Shown here piece after piece: positions 25,590 to 33,722 of a DNA stretch of 64,000 nt (positions are counted from its first letter, which is position 1; every line of letters starts with the position of its first letter). The stretch is from Stigmatella ashevillena (GTDB taxonomy: Bacteria > Myxococcota > Myxococcia > Myxococcales > Myxococcaceae). The notes beneath the pieces were generated by a model, which did not search any database, was not told where the DNA came from, and saw only the letters and a program-made list of their open reading frames with translations. Both the position numbers and the translations under genes were made by a program. Where the stretch lies: assembly GCF_028368975.1 (NCBI RefSeq), contig NZ_JAQNDM010000002.1, forward strand, positions 248,001 to 312,000. The letters run 5' to 3'.

Positions 25590-26948
25590 ATGCGACGCCT
25601 CCCTGATGCCTCCCCTCGCGGCAAGGCCATCACCGTGGACCTCGAGGGCGAAACCATCCCCGCCATCGAGGGCGAACCGGTGGCTTGTTCCCTCATCGCC
25701 GCGGGCGAGTCCATGCTTGCCCGCTCCATCAAGTACCACCGCCCCCGCGGGGCCTACTGCTTCGCCTCCGCGTGCTCCCACTGCCTGATGCGTGTGGATG
25801 GCCAGCCCAACATCTATACGTGCCGGACTCCCGCCCGCGAAGGCATGAAGCTGGAGCGCCAGAACGCGTTCCCCTCCACCAAGGTGGATGTCTTCGCCAC
25901 CATCGATTGGTTCTTCCCCGGCGGGTTGGACCACCACGAGATGTTCGCGGGCGTCCCCGTCGCCGAGCAGGTGATGGCCAAGGTCGCCCGGCAGCTCGCG
26001 GGACTGGGCCTGCTGCCAGATCGCGAGGCCCCTCCCCGTCCCCCCGCGCGCACGGTCCGCACGCGCGTGGCGGTGGTGGGTGGCGGCGCGGCGGGGCTCG
26101 CGGCGGCCCGCGTGCTGGCCAGCCAGGCCATTCCCTTCCTCCTCGTGGAGCGCGAGGCGCGCCTGGGCGGACGGCTTCTTCGGGGCGCACCGTTGGCGGA
26201 TGACCCGCCTGCCTCGGAGGCCTCCTCCTTTCCCAAGGGCAGCGTGCTGACCCGGGCCCACGCGGTAGGCCTCTTTAATGATGAGGAGGGGTATTTCCTG
26301 GTGGTGGCGTCTCTGGAGCCCGAGGGGCCGCAGCTCTCCAAGGTGTACGCCGAGCGTTTCCTGCTCACCCCCGGCGGTCATCCGTCCTGTCTTCCCTTCG
26401 AGAACAATGAGCTGCCCGGCGTGTACGCGGGGCGCGCCGCCAGCCAGTTGCTGCGCGAGCACGGGGTGGCTCCCGAGCGGGCGGCGCTGGTGGGTTGGGG
26501 CGCGGAGCTGTACGCCCTGGCGCGGCTGCTCGAGTCGAATGGCACTCAGGTGGCCGCGCTGGTGGACCTCCGGGGCCCTGTGCCCGCGGGTGCCCCGGCC
26601 GTGGCGTGCGTGGGCGCCGAACCCAAGGCGCATGGCCTCCGGAAAGTGGGCGCCTTCAGCTTCGCCCGCGGCGGTGGACGGCGGGAGAAGGTGAACTGCG
26701 ACGCGGTGCTCGTCTCGATTCCCACCAGCCCCAGCTTCGAGCTGGCGCGGCAAGGTGGCGCGCACGTGCGGTTCGACACGGAGCGAGACCTCTTCGTGGT
26801 GGAGGCGGACGCGGACGGGCGGACGGCGGCCCCGCAGGTGTTCGTGGCGGGAGACATTACCGGCGGAGGCAGCGCCCAGGAGGCGGCCGCCTCAGGGGTC
26901 CGGGCCGCGGAGTCCCTCGTGAAGTCTCTTGGAGGAGGACCGTCATGA
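25590..26948 (+). CDS. 2Fe-2S/pyridine-nucleotide-disulfide-type dehydrogenase subunit (HcnA-HcnB-like fusion)
   Basis: A 452-residue flavoprotein that joins two modules usually split or arranged differently. Residues about 10-100 form a Fer2_4 plant-type [2Fe-2S] domain (SIKYHRPRGAYCF, Cys in CFASACSHCLMRVDG and YTCRTP). Residues about 150-450 form a FAD/NAD(P)-binding fold (VAVVGGGAAGLAAARVL, closing VFVAGDITGGG). Such subunits occur in sarcosine oxidase alpha, cyanide synthase HcnAB, opine oxidase and D-hydroxyproline dehydrogenase. The [2Fe-2S] BFD domain normally carried at the HcnB C-terminus is missing here and sits on the partner. No glycine-cleavage-T domain is present, so it is not a full sarcosine oxidase alpha. 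The stop overlaps the partner start by ATGA. Substrate unknown; an amino or imino acid is expected. Confidence 0.82.
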   Translation: MRRLPDASPRGKAITVDLEGETIPAIEGEPVACSLIAAGESMLARSIKYHRPRGAYCFASACSHCLMRVDGQPNIYTCRTPAREGMKLERQNAFPSTKVDVFATIDWFFPGGLDHHEMFAGVPVAEQVMAKVARQLAGLGLLPDREAPPRPPARTVRTRVAVVGGGAAGLAAARVLASQAIPFLLVEREARLGGRLLRGAPLADDPPASEASSFPKGSVLTRAHAVGLFNDEEGYFLVVASLEPEGPQLSKVYAERFLLTPGGHPSCLPFENNELPGVYAGRAASQLLREHGVAPERAALVGWGAELYALARLLESNGTQVAALVDLRGPVPAGAPAVACVGAEPKAHGLRKVGAFSFARGGGRREKVNCDAVLVSIPTSPSFELARQGGAHVRFDTERDLFVVEADADGRTAAPQVFVAGDITGGGSAQEAAASGVRAAESLVKSLGGGPS

Positions 26949-28432
26949 GCAAGGCGATCATCTGCTCTTGTGAGGATGTCACCGCCGACGATGTCCGGCA
27001 TGCGCTGGCCAAGGGCTACCACGATGTCGAGTCGGTCAAGCGGTACACCGGCTTTGGCACGGGGATCTGCCAGGGGAAGAGCTGCCTGTCCGCCGTGGCG
27101 GCCCTGGTCGCCAAGGAAGGGCCCCTGAAGTCCCCGGGCATCCTCCCCTTCACGCCCCGGCCTCCGCTCTACCCCACCGAGCTGTCCCTCTTCGCCAGCA
27201 TGCCGGTGGAGGAGTCCCAGCCCCCCGTGGGCGGCGTCCCCCAGGAATTGGGCGTCTTTCCTCAGGCGCTGCGGCCCACCACCGAGCTGCCGCAGAAGGC
27301 CAAGGTGGTCATCATCGGCGGGGGGGTGATGGGGCTGGCGCTCGCCTACAACCTCAGCCTGCGGGGCGAGAAGGACGTGGTGGTGTTGGAGCGGGGCTAC
27401 CTCTGCGCGGGCGCCTCGGGCCGCAATGGCGGCGGGGTGCGCATGCAGTGGGGCACCGCCTCCAACATCGAGCTGGCCAAGCGGTCCATAGATCTGATGA
27501 AGCAGTTCGCGCGCGATCTGGGCATCAACGTCTGGTTGCGCCAGGGCGGCTACCTCTTCCTCACCCGCACCGAGGCGGTGGCCAAGCGGCTGGAGCGCAA
27601 TGTCGCGCTCCACAACAAGCACGGAGTGCCCACCCGGATCATCACCGCGGGCGCGGCCCGGGAGATCGTCCCCGGGCTGACGCTCAAGGGCGTCATCAGC
27701 GCCTCGTACAATCCCGAGGATGGGGTCATGTTCCCCTGGGCCTTTCTCTGGGGCTATGCGCAGCACTGCCTGAAGAAGGGCATCCGGGTCGAGACCTACA
27801 CGAATGTGACGGGCTTCGACATTTCGGAAGGCCAGATCCGCAAGGTGAAGACGGACCGGGGCGACATTGCCTGTGAGCAGGTGGTGCTGGCGGCGGGGGC
27901 CTGGAGCCCTGAGATCGCCCAGTTGGCGGGAGTGAAGCTGCCCAACGAGCCCCACCGCCACGAGATCCTCAGCACCGAGCCGCTCAAGCCCTTCCTGGGG
28001 CCGCTGGTGTCGGTGTTGGACTCGGGCCTCTATTTCAGCCAGTCCATGCGGGGGGAGATCGTCGGTGGCATGGGGGATCCCCACGAGCCCGCCGGGCTCA
28101 ACATGGGCTCCACCCTGCGCTTCACCGCGCGCTTCTCCCAGGCGCTGACGGAGCAGTTGCCCCAGGTGGGCCACGTGAAGGTCCTTCGCCAGTGGGCCGG
28201 CTGCTACGACGTGACGCCGGACAACAACCCCGTGTTGGGAAGAACGCCGGGGTTGGACAACCTCCTTCAGATGTCCGGCTTCGTGGGCCATGGCTTCATG
28301 ATGGCGCCGGCCGTCGCCGAGCGGATGGCGGCCTGGATGGTCACGGACGAGGACGATGAACTCTTCCAGCGCTTCAACCTGCGCCGCTTCAGCTCGGGCC
28401 GGTTGGAGCGCGAGGACATGATCATCGGCTGA
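26945..28432 (+). CDS. BFD-fused FAD-dependent amine/amino-acid dehydrogenase subunit
   Basis: A 495-residue catalytic partner of the preceding protein. Residues about 3-60 are a BFD-like [2Fe-2S] domain (CSCEDVT, then GTGICQGKSC, giving the C-x-C and C-x4-C ligands). After a linker, residues about 120-480 are a DAO-family FAD oxidoreductase (KVVIIGGGVMGLALAYNL; closing WAGCYDVTPDNNPVLG and GFVGHGFMMAPAVAE), close in form to sarcosine oxidase beta and HcnC. It would oxidise a secondary amine or amino acid on FAD and pass electrons through both iron-sulfur domains. Having BFD on the DAO subunit is an uncommon arrangement. ATG at 26945 overlaps the upstream stop, and the 3' end overlaps the convergent SDR gene by 11 bases. 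Confidence 0.85.
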   Translation: MSKAIICSCEDVTADDVRHALAKGYHDVESVKRYTGFGTGICQGKSCLSAVAALVAKEGPLKSPGILPFTPRPPLYPTELSLFASMPVEESQPPVGGVPQELGVFPQALRPTTELPQKAKVVIIGGGVMGLALAYNLSLRGEKDVVVLERGYLCAGASGRNGGGVRMQWGTASNIELAKRSIDLMKQFARDLGINVWLRQGGYLFLTRTEAVAKRLERNVALHNKHGVPTRIITAGAAREIVPGLTLKGVISASYNPEDGVMFPWAFLWGYAQHCLKKGIRVETYTNVTGFDISEGQIRKVKTDRGDIACEQVVLAAGAWSPEIAQLAGVKLPNEPHRHEILSTEPLKPFLGPLVSVLDSGLYFSQSMRGEIVGGMGDPHEPAGLNMGSTLRFTARFSQALTEQLPQVGHVKVLRQWAGCYDVTPDNNPVLGRTPGLDNLLQMSGFVGHGFMMAPAVAERMAAWMVTDEDDELFQRFNLRRFSSGRLEREDMIIG

Positions 28433-29315
28433 GTCCAGGGGCCCCGGGAGACGGCGTTCCCGGGGGCAGCAGGGACGGCATGGCCCCTGCCAGCCGGGGG
28501 TTGCCCTCCTCGGAGCCCTCCCGGGCCCGGCGCCCCGCGGCGAACCGTCCCAAAGCCCTGCGGAAGGCCCGGGGAAGCATAGGCATCAACCCCATCACCC
28601 GGCGGTGTCCCGCGCCTGGGTACACGAGGGGTTCGGCCCGCTCGAAGCCCGCGAGGATCTCTCGGGCGCATTGCGTGGCGGAGATGCGGAAGAAGGGGGC
28701 GGGTTCCTCGGGAGCGCCGGGGTGTTCAGCCCAGGGATTTCGCACGGGGCCAGGGGCCGCGTAGGTCATGACGACGCCCGAGCCCTCCACCTCCAGCCGC
28801 AAGGACTCGAAGAATCCATCCATGCACCGGTGGGCCGCCGAGGCGGCCGCGAAGCCGGGAAGGAACAGCTGGGAGGAGCCCGAGCCCACGTGGAGGATGC
28901 CACCGCTCTTCCGGGCGACCATGGACGGCAGGAGCCGGTGCGTGAGCAGCAGCGGGGCCACGATGTTGGCCTGGAGCGTCCGCTCGATGTCCTCCCAGGA
29001 CTGCTGGGTGAAGGGATCCTGGGCCCCCACCCCTCCCGCACTCACCAGGATGCCGGGGGTGATGAGGTGATTGGCCAGCTCCTCCATGATCCGGTCCACC
29101 TCGTTGGGCAGCGAGAGGTCCGCGCACAGGAGCACCACGCCCAAGGTGGGATTCCGGACCTGAAGCTCCTCCGACAGCGCGTCCAGCCGCTCCGCGTGAG
29201 GGCACACCAGCACCAGCGTCCTGGCTCGGTGGGAGAGCTGGCGGGCAAGCTCCCGGCCCAGAACCGAGCAGGCTCCCGTGATGAGAATGGATCCAAAGTC
29301 GATGGGGGGACGCAT
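28422..29315 (-). CDS. SDR-fold protein lacking the catalytic Tyr-Lys pair
   Basis: A 297-residue short-chain dehydrogenase/reductase-like protein. The nucleotide loop is ILITGACSVLGRELARQL and the mid-fold motif is SAGG in place of NNAG. Where active SDRs have YxxxK, this protein reads AAASAAHRC: Tyr is replaced by Ala and Lys by His, although the preceding Ser-rich strand (HVGSGSSQ) is kept. It probably binds NAD(P) without classical oxidoreductase chemistry, or uses other residues. The start is the ATG at 29313-29315, because GGAGGTG lies 5 bases before it; an ATG at 29325-29327 has no such site. The C-terminal 40 residues are Arg/Pro-rich and unlike the family. Convergent 11-base overlap with the amine dehydrogenase gene. 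Confidence 0.82.
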   Translation of the reverse strand: MRPPIDFGSILITGACSVLGRELARQLSHRARTLVLVCPHAERLDALSEELQVRNPTLGVVLLCADLSLPNEVDRIMEELANHLITPGILVSAGGVGAQDPFTQQSWEDIERTLQANIVAPLLLTHRLLPSMVARKSGGILHVGSGSSQLFLPGFAAASAAHRCMDGFFESLRLEVEGSGVVMTYAAPGPVRNPWAEHPGAPEEPAPFFRISATQCAREILAGFERAEPLVYPGAGHRRVMGLMPMLPRAFRRALGRFAAGRRAREGSEEGNPRLAGAMPSLLPPGTPSPGAPGLSR

Positions 29316-29548
29316 CCACACCTCCATTAAGAAAAGGGCTCGTCCGGCGCACGGACCCAAAGGGGGACGCGCAAAGCTAAGCCGACCCCTCCGGCCTCGC
29401 ACGGCCCTTCCCCCTGTGCTCACCAGGCAAGCGCCCGAGGGCTCCTGGTCTTGAAGTGTCGCGGCTCCGACACGTCTCGGACACGCAGTGCAGGGGGCTG
29501 TGAGCTTTCCGTGAAGCTGCGCACCTTATCCGGGAGGAGGAAAAGCAC

Positions 29549-30013
29549 ATGCCCGTGCCATCTCGAATCCTGGTTCCCGTGGACTTGTCGGAAGAGGCTT
29601 TGGGGCTTGTCCAGTACGCCCTCCACTTCTCGCTGGCGTTTCGCGCCCCCATTGATCTCATCCACGTTTGGGAGCCCCCGCAGTACGTGGCGCCCGATCT
29701 GCTCGTGGCCTCGCCGGGATGGGACTCCCAATCCATCGAGAAGGTCGCCGTCGATGCCGCCAAAAAACGGCTGATGGCCCTGTCGGATCAGGTCCGAGAC
29801 GCCCCCGCTCCGCTCAAGCACCATGTGGTGGTGGGCGAAGCCGCCTCCTCCATTCTGCGCACCGCCGAGGAGGGCAAGCATGACCTCATCGTCATCGGCA
29901 CCCATGGCCGCCGGGGCCTGCCCCGCCTGTTGATGGGCAGCGTGGCGCAGAAGGTCGTCGCACGGGCCCACTGCCCCGTGCTCACCGTGCACCTCTATGA
30001 GCACACGAAGTAG
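29549..30013 (+). CDS. universal stress protein (UspA family)
   Basis: A single-domain cytoplasmic Usp of 154 residues. The N-terminal strand is RILVPVDLSEEAL, and the ATP-binding signature G-2x-G-9x-G-S appears as GTHGRRGLPRLLMGS, so it belongs to the nucleotide-binding subgroup. A strong ribosome site (GGGAGGAGG) precedes the ATG at 29549. The 233 bases upstream, shared with the divergent SDR gene, contain a small inverted repeat GTGTCG/CGACAC (29456-29473) but no certain promoter. It converges with the acyltransferase gene 14 bases downstream. Its specific partner is unknown. Confidence 0.92.
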   Translation: MPVPSRILVPVDLSEEALGLVQYALHFSLAFRAPIDLIHVWEPPQYVAPDLLVASPGWDSQSIEKVAVDAAKKRLMALSDQVRDAPAPLKHHVVVGEAASSILRTAEEGKHDLIVIGTHGRRGLPRLLMGSVAQKVVARAHCPVLTVHLYEHTK

Positions 30014-30027
30014 CCCGAAGCCGAGGC

Positions 30028-30807
30028 TCAGGCGGCGGAGACGCCCGGAGTCTCCGGGGACTCCGGGCCCATGGCCGTGAGCGGCGCCAGGGTGGCCCGC
30101 AAGGCGAGGATCTGCTCGCGGGCCAGGGCCTTGAGCCGCTCCACATCCGCCAGCGTCATGCCCTGGGTGGAGATGGGTGTGCCCACCGCCACCAGCCCCC
30201 GGGAGGCGGCAAACCGCCACGAGTCCTTGGGCAGGGCCCGGCGTGTGCCGCTCACCGCCAGGGGAAGGATGTCCGCCCCCTTCTCGATGGCGAGCCGGAA
30301 GGCCCCATCCTTGAAGGGCAGCAGCTCATCTGTCTTTGAGCGCGTGCCCTCGGGGAAGATCATCACCGGCATGCCCTTGTCGAGCCACTGGGCACACCGC
30401 GCCATGGCGCCCTTGGTGGAGCTCTGCTCTCCGCGGGTCACGGGAATGTCCCCCGCGATCCACATGCTCCAGCCGAACGCGGGGATCTTGAAGAGGCTCG
30501 CCTTTCCCAGCCACTTCATTTCCCAGGGCAGATGGGAGAGGAGGAAAGGATCCGCGATGGACTCGTGGTTGCCCACCACCACCGTGCGTGGCGCGATTTG
30601 CTTCGGCACTGAGCCGTGGACCCCAAAGTGCCAAAAAGGCGCCAGCTTCGCGGATACCCAGGCGATCCGCCGGAGACACCGCCCCGTCACATACCTTCGC
30701 CGGTCAAACGGCCAAGTGACGATGGCCAGCACCAGTTGGATGAAGAATCCCAACAGAGACACCAGTCCGATTTCCAGCCACGTCCAGACAGAGAGAAGGA
30801 TGTTCAT
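30028..30807 (-). CDS. 1-acyl-sn-glycerol-3-phosphate acyltransferase (PlsC family)
   Basis: A membrane-associated acyltransferase of 259 residues that transfers a fatty acyl group to lysophosphatidate or a related lipid. The N-terminal hydrophobic stretch (about 3-33) anchors it. The catalytic HX4D motif is NHESIADPF, and the second motif is FPEGTRSK, with a third, ADILPLAVSG, behind it. Length and order are typical. It follows the alpha/beta hydrolase gene on the same strand after 42 bases, so the two may form a small lipid-related operon. Other PlsC paralogues are usual in myxobacteria, so it need not be the main enzyme. Confidence 0.9.
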   Translation of the reverse strand: MNILLSVWTWLEIGLVSLLGFFIQLVLAIVTWPFDRRRYVTGRCLRRIAWVSAKLAPFWHFGVHGSVPKQIAPRTVVVGNHESIADPFLLSHLPWEMKWLGKASLFKIPAFGWSMWIAGDIPVTRGEQSSTKGAMARCAQWLDKGMPVMIFPEGTRSKTDELLPFKDGAFRLAIEKGADILPLAVSGTRRALPKDSWRFAASRGLVAVGTPISTQGMTLADVERLKALAREQILALRATLAPLTAMGPESPETPGVSAA

Positions 30808-30849
30808 GGAAGGCCCCCGTGAGCTTTATGGCGTGTTTGCGAGCCAAAG

Positions 30850-31797
30850 TCACGGACGGCTTGAGGCGGCGGGCTCCAGACAATGGTCTACAAGGAAGGC
30901 CCGCACGGCGTCTGCGATCTCGCTGCCTGCTTCCAAGAGCCCCGCGTGGCCCGCGTCTTCCACCAGCAGCCAGTGGGCGTGGGGCAGACGCTGCCGCATG
31001 CGTTGCATGTGCCGCAGGGGGACGATCTGATCATTGGCCGCCGCGATGAGCTGCACGGGCACCGTCACGGCTGGCAACACGTCCCAGGCATCCCCTTCCA
31101 TCAGGCCCAGGAGCGTCCGCCAGTAGGCGATGGGGCTCATCCGGCTCACGGCGGAGAAGAACTCGCGAATGTCCTCGCGGGGCGCGCGCGAGCGCAGGGT
31201 ACCGGCCAGCCGGCCGACCGGATAGGCAAAGGGGCTGGCCAGGAAAGCCCGGACCGCGGGAGAGGCCAGCGGCACCACGGGAGTGGCCACGCGCAGCATG
31301 CGCCGCACGGCGCCCAGGGTGATGCGTGCCGCCCACCGTTCGTCTTCCCCTCCGGTGGCGCCCGCGGGCCCCGCGATGAGCGTCATGGCAGGCACCAGCT
31401 CGGGGCGGCGGCGGTACAGCTCCAGCACGACGCGCACCCCCATGGAGAAGGCGATGTGGTGAGGGGGGCGGCCGTTGCCTTGCTTCATCATGGCCTCGGT
31501 CACCCGCTCCAGATCATCCACATGCACGGGAATGCGGTAGTCCCCGCTCGCTGAGTCGTCGCTCTGGCCGTGGCCCCGGTAGTTCCAGTGCACCACCCGG
31601 TGGTCCTTCTCCAGGTTGGCGACGATGTAGCGCCAGAAGTGTTCCGAGGAGCCAATGCCATTGGTCAGCAGGACAGGAGGCCAGCCGGCCAGTTCCCGCT
31701 GAAGGTTCTCATCGGGCCAGTCTCCGCTGTGCGTGTGGTACGCAATCCGGCTTCCGTCTGGAGCAGTGACAAAGCGGATGACGCGGCGGAAGGTCAT
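30850..31797 (-). CDS. alpha/beta-fold hydrolase
   Basis: A 315-residue cytoplasmic hydrolase. The nucleophile elbow is AFSMGV (Ser within A-x-S-x-G, a small variation on GxSxG), the oxyanion region is TNGIGSSEHFW, the acid is Asp in AANDQIVPL, and the base is His in EDAGHAGLLE. It is probably an esterase, lipase or lactonase; the substrate is not readable. The ATG at 31795-31797 is used; an ATG 36 bases upstream adds MPGGHAPCIDSP, which is not family-like, but no ribosome site distinguishes them. The downstream PlsC-like gene suggests a role in lipid remodelling (inference). Confidence 0.85.
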   Translation of the reverse strand: MTFRRVIRFVTAPDGSRIAYHTHSGDWPDENLQRELAGWPPVLLTNGIGSSEHFWRYIVANLEKDHRVVHWNYRGHGQSDDSASGDYRIPVHVDDLERVTEAMMKQGNGRPPHHIAFSMGVRVVLELYRRRPELVPAMTLIAGPAGATGGEDERWAARITLGAVRRMLRVATPVVPLASPAVRAFLASPFAYPVGRLAGTLRSRAPREDIREFFSAVSRMSPIAYWRTLLGLMEGDAWDVLPAVTVPVQLIAAANDQIVPLRHMQRMRQRLPHAHWLLVEDAGHAGLLEAGSEIADAVRAFLVDHCLEPAASSRP

Positions 31798-31905
31798 GGG
31801 ACTGTCAATACATGGGGCATGCCCTCCGGGCACGCAAGCTCACCGGCGCCGTCCCCGCCTTTTCTTCCGCTGGACGGGGCACTCCTGGCCGCCGAGAGTG
31901 AAGCC

Positions 31906-32898
31906 ATGAGCCTTGCCGATTCCTCCCTTGCTCCCTGGCTGGCGCCCTGCCCGCAAGGGGCCCGCCGTCCCCCCGTACTGTCGCTGGGGACGATGAACTT
32001 TGGGGCGCGCACCCCCGCCGCCGAGGCCCACCGCATCGTCCACCATGCCCTGGAGCACGGCATCCTCTTCTTCGACACGGCCAATGCCTACGGCAACGGC
32101 GAGTCAGAGCGCATCCTGGGCCAGGCCCTGCGGGGCCGGCGCGCGGAGGTGGGCATCGCCACCAAGGCAGGGTTTGCCCGTGTCCAGGGAAAGCCCGAAG
32201 GGCTGGCGGCCCCCATCGTGGAGCGGGCGCTGGAGCAAAGCCTGGAGCGACTGGGAACCCCTTACGTGGACCTCTTCTATCTGCACCAGCCGGATCCCGC
32301 GACGCCCATCGAGGAGACGCTGGGGGCGGTGGAGCGCCTGCTCCAGGCGGGGAAGGCCCGGCACTGGGGGGTGTCCAACTTCGCGGCGTGGCAACTCCTG
32401 GAGCTGAACACGCTGTGTGACGCGCGGGGCATGCCCCGGCCCGCGGTCTCCCAGGTGCTGTACAACCTGCTCGTGCGCCAGATCGAACTGGAGTACCTGC
32501 CCTTCGCGCGCCGCTATCCCGTGCACACCACCGTCTACAATCCGCTGGCGGGAGGCGTGCTCACCGGCCGTTACCTCCGGGGCGCTCCCCCGCCCCGGGG
32601 CTCCCGGTTGGTCACGAACCGGATGTACCAGGGCCGCTACGGCTCGGACCGGTTGCTGGAGCAGGTGGAGGCGCTTCAGGCCGTGGCCGCGGCCGAGAGC
32701 ATGACGCTGGTGCAGATGGCCTATGCGTGGCTCCTGGGAAGGCCAGGGGTGGACTCCCTGCTGGTGGGGCCTGGCTCCGTCGAGCACCTGGACGCCGCGC
32801 TGGAGGCCCAGGCCCGGCCCCTGTCTCCGGATGCCCTCGCCCGGCTCGATGAGCTGCATCAAACGTTCTTGGGCACGGATGCCCGCTACGCGAGGTGA
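31906..32898 (+). CDS. aldo/keto reductase
   Basis: A 330-residue NADPH-dependent oxidoreductase with a TIM-barrel fold. The catalytic tetrad can be read as Asp and Tyr in FFDTANAYGNGESE, Lys in ATKAGF and His in FYLHQPD. The cofactor-binding end is present (LLVGPGSVEHLDAAL). It resembles the AKR11/YhdN-type clade that reduces aldehydes or sugars. The start at 31906 gives MSLADSSLAPW; an in-frame ATG at 31819 would add a Pro-rich lead. It is divergent from the hydrolase gene by 108 bases. The stop overlaps the GTG of the dioxygenase gene (GTGA), so the two are probably a functional pair. Confidence 0.9.
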   Translation: MSLADSSLAPWLAPCPQGARRPPVLSLGTMNFGARTPAAEAHRIVHHALEHGILFFDTANAYGNGESERILGQALRGRRAEVGIATKAGFARVQGKPEGLAAPIVERALEQSLERLGTPYVDLFYLHQPDPATPIEETLGAVERLLQAGKARHWGVSNFAAWQLLELNTLCDARGMPRPAVSQVLYNLLVRQIELEYLPFARRYPVHTTVYNPLAGGVLTGRYLRGAPPPRGSRLVTNRMYQGRYGSDRLLEQVEALQAVAAAESMTLVQMAYAWLLGRPGVDSLLVGPGSVEHLDAALEAQARPLSPDALARLDELHQTFLGTDARYAR

Positions 32899-33722
32899 AC
32901 GTGTTGCTCGTGGACCCCCTGCGCTTCGATGTGGACTCAGCGCTCGCGCACTATGCCGAGCACGGGTACGCCCGCCTGGGCACGCTGCTGAACGCGGAGG
33001 GCCTGGCCGCCCTGCGCGAGCGCGCCGATGACCTGATGCTCGGACGCGTGAGCTACCCGGGCCTCTTCTTTCAGCTCGATGCCTCCACCGGCCGCTATGA
33101 GGACGCGCCCTTGGGTCTGGGCTGGCAAGGCCCCTCGCTCGACTACCGGAAGCTGGAGAAGCTGGAGCTGGACCCGCGCTTCCGGGCGTGGCTGGAGAAC
33201 CCCCTCTTTGAACGCATCGTCCGGGCCCGCATCGCCGGAGACATCGTCCTCTACCGCTCCATCCTCTTCCACAAGGGCCAGGCGGGGGGCAGCAACCTTC
33301 CCTGGCACCAGGATGGCGGCAAGCTCTGGGGCATCACCCAGGAACCGGAGTTGCAGATCTGGACGGCCCTGGATGACGCGCCCGAGGACGGCGGCTGTCT
33401 GGAGGTGGTGCCCGGCTCCCACCGGGGCGGATTGGTGACACCCTTGGGAGGGGTCATCCCTCCGGATCAGGTGGCCGCCCGGGAGGCCGAGGCCCACCGG
33501 ATGCCCCTGCCCGTGCGCGCGGGCGAAGTGCTGCTGGTGCACAACCACCTCTGGCACCGCTCGGGCCGAGGGCGCGCGGGCCAGCGCCGCCGCGCTTTCT
33601 CCGTCTGCTACATGAGTGCCAGCACGCGCTGCGTCCGCAAGAAGAAGGCCCCCCGGGTGTTCACCCCGGTCTTCCGTCACACGCGGGAGGCGAAGGCGCC
33701 GCAGGCAGGCATGGCCGACTGA
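32895..33722 (+). CDS. phytanoyl-CoA dioxygenase (PhyH) family Fe(II)/2-oxoglutarate oxygenase
   Basis: A 275-residue non-haem iron oxygenase. The metal-binding His and Asp are in LPWHQDGG, the distal His in VHNHLWHRSG, and a following Arg in RRRAFSV can hold 2-oxoglutarate. Members hydroxylate lipids, small metabolites or natural-product intermediates. The GTG at 32895 overlaps the reductase stop by 4 bases, suggesting oxidation and reduction of the same metabolite. The gene end overlaps the convergent histidine kinase gene by 46 bases (33677-33722), so the last 15 codons of both are read from the same DNA in opposite directions. Confidence 0.87.
   Translation: MNVLLVDPLRFDVDSALAHYAEHGYARLGTLLNAEGLAALRERADDLMLGRVSYPGLFFQLDASTGRYEDAPLGLGWQGPSLDYRKLEKLELDPRFRAWLENPLFERIVRARIAGDIVLYRSILFHKGQAGGSNLPWHQDGGKLWGITQEPELQIWTALDDAPEDGGCLEVVPGSHRGGLVTPLGGVIPPDQVAAREAEAHRMPLPVRAGEVLLVHNHLWHRSGRGRAGQRRRAFSVCYMSASTRCVRKKKAPRVFTPVFRHTREAKAPQAGMAD

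Noticed and set aside
31803-31808. Perfect TTGACA on the minus strand before the alpha/beta hydrolase
   Set aside because: It is only 6 bases from the start codon and no -10-like hexamer follows at 16-18 bases; the spacing would place transcription inside the gene.
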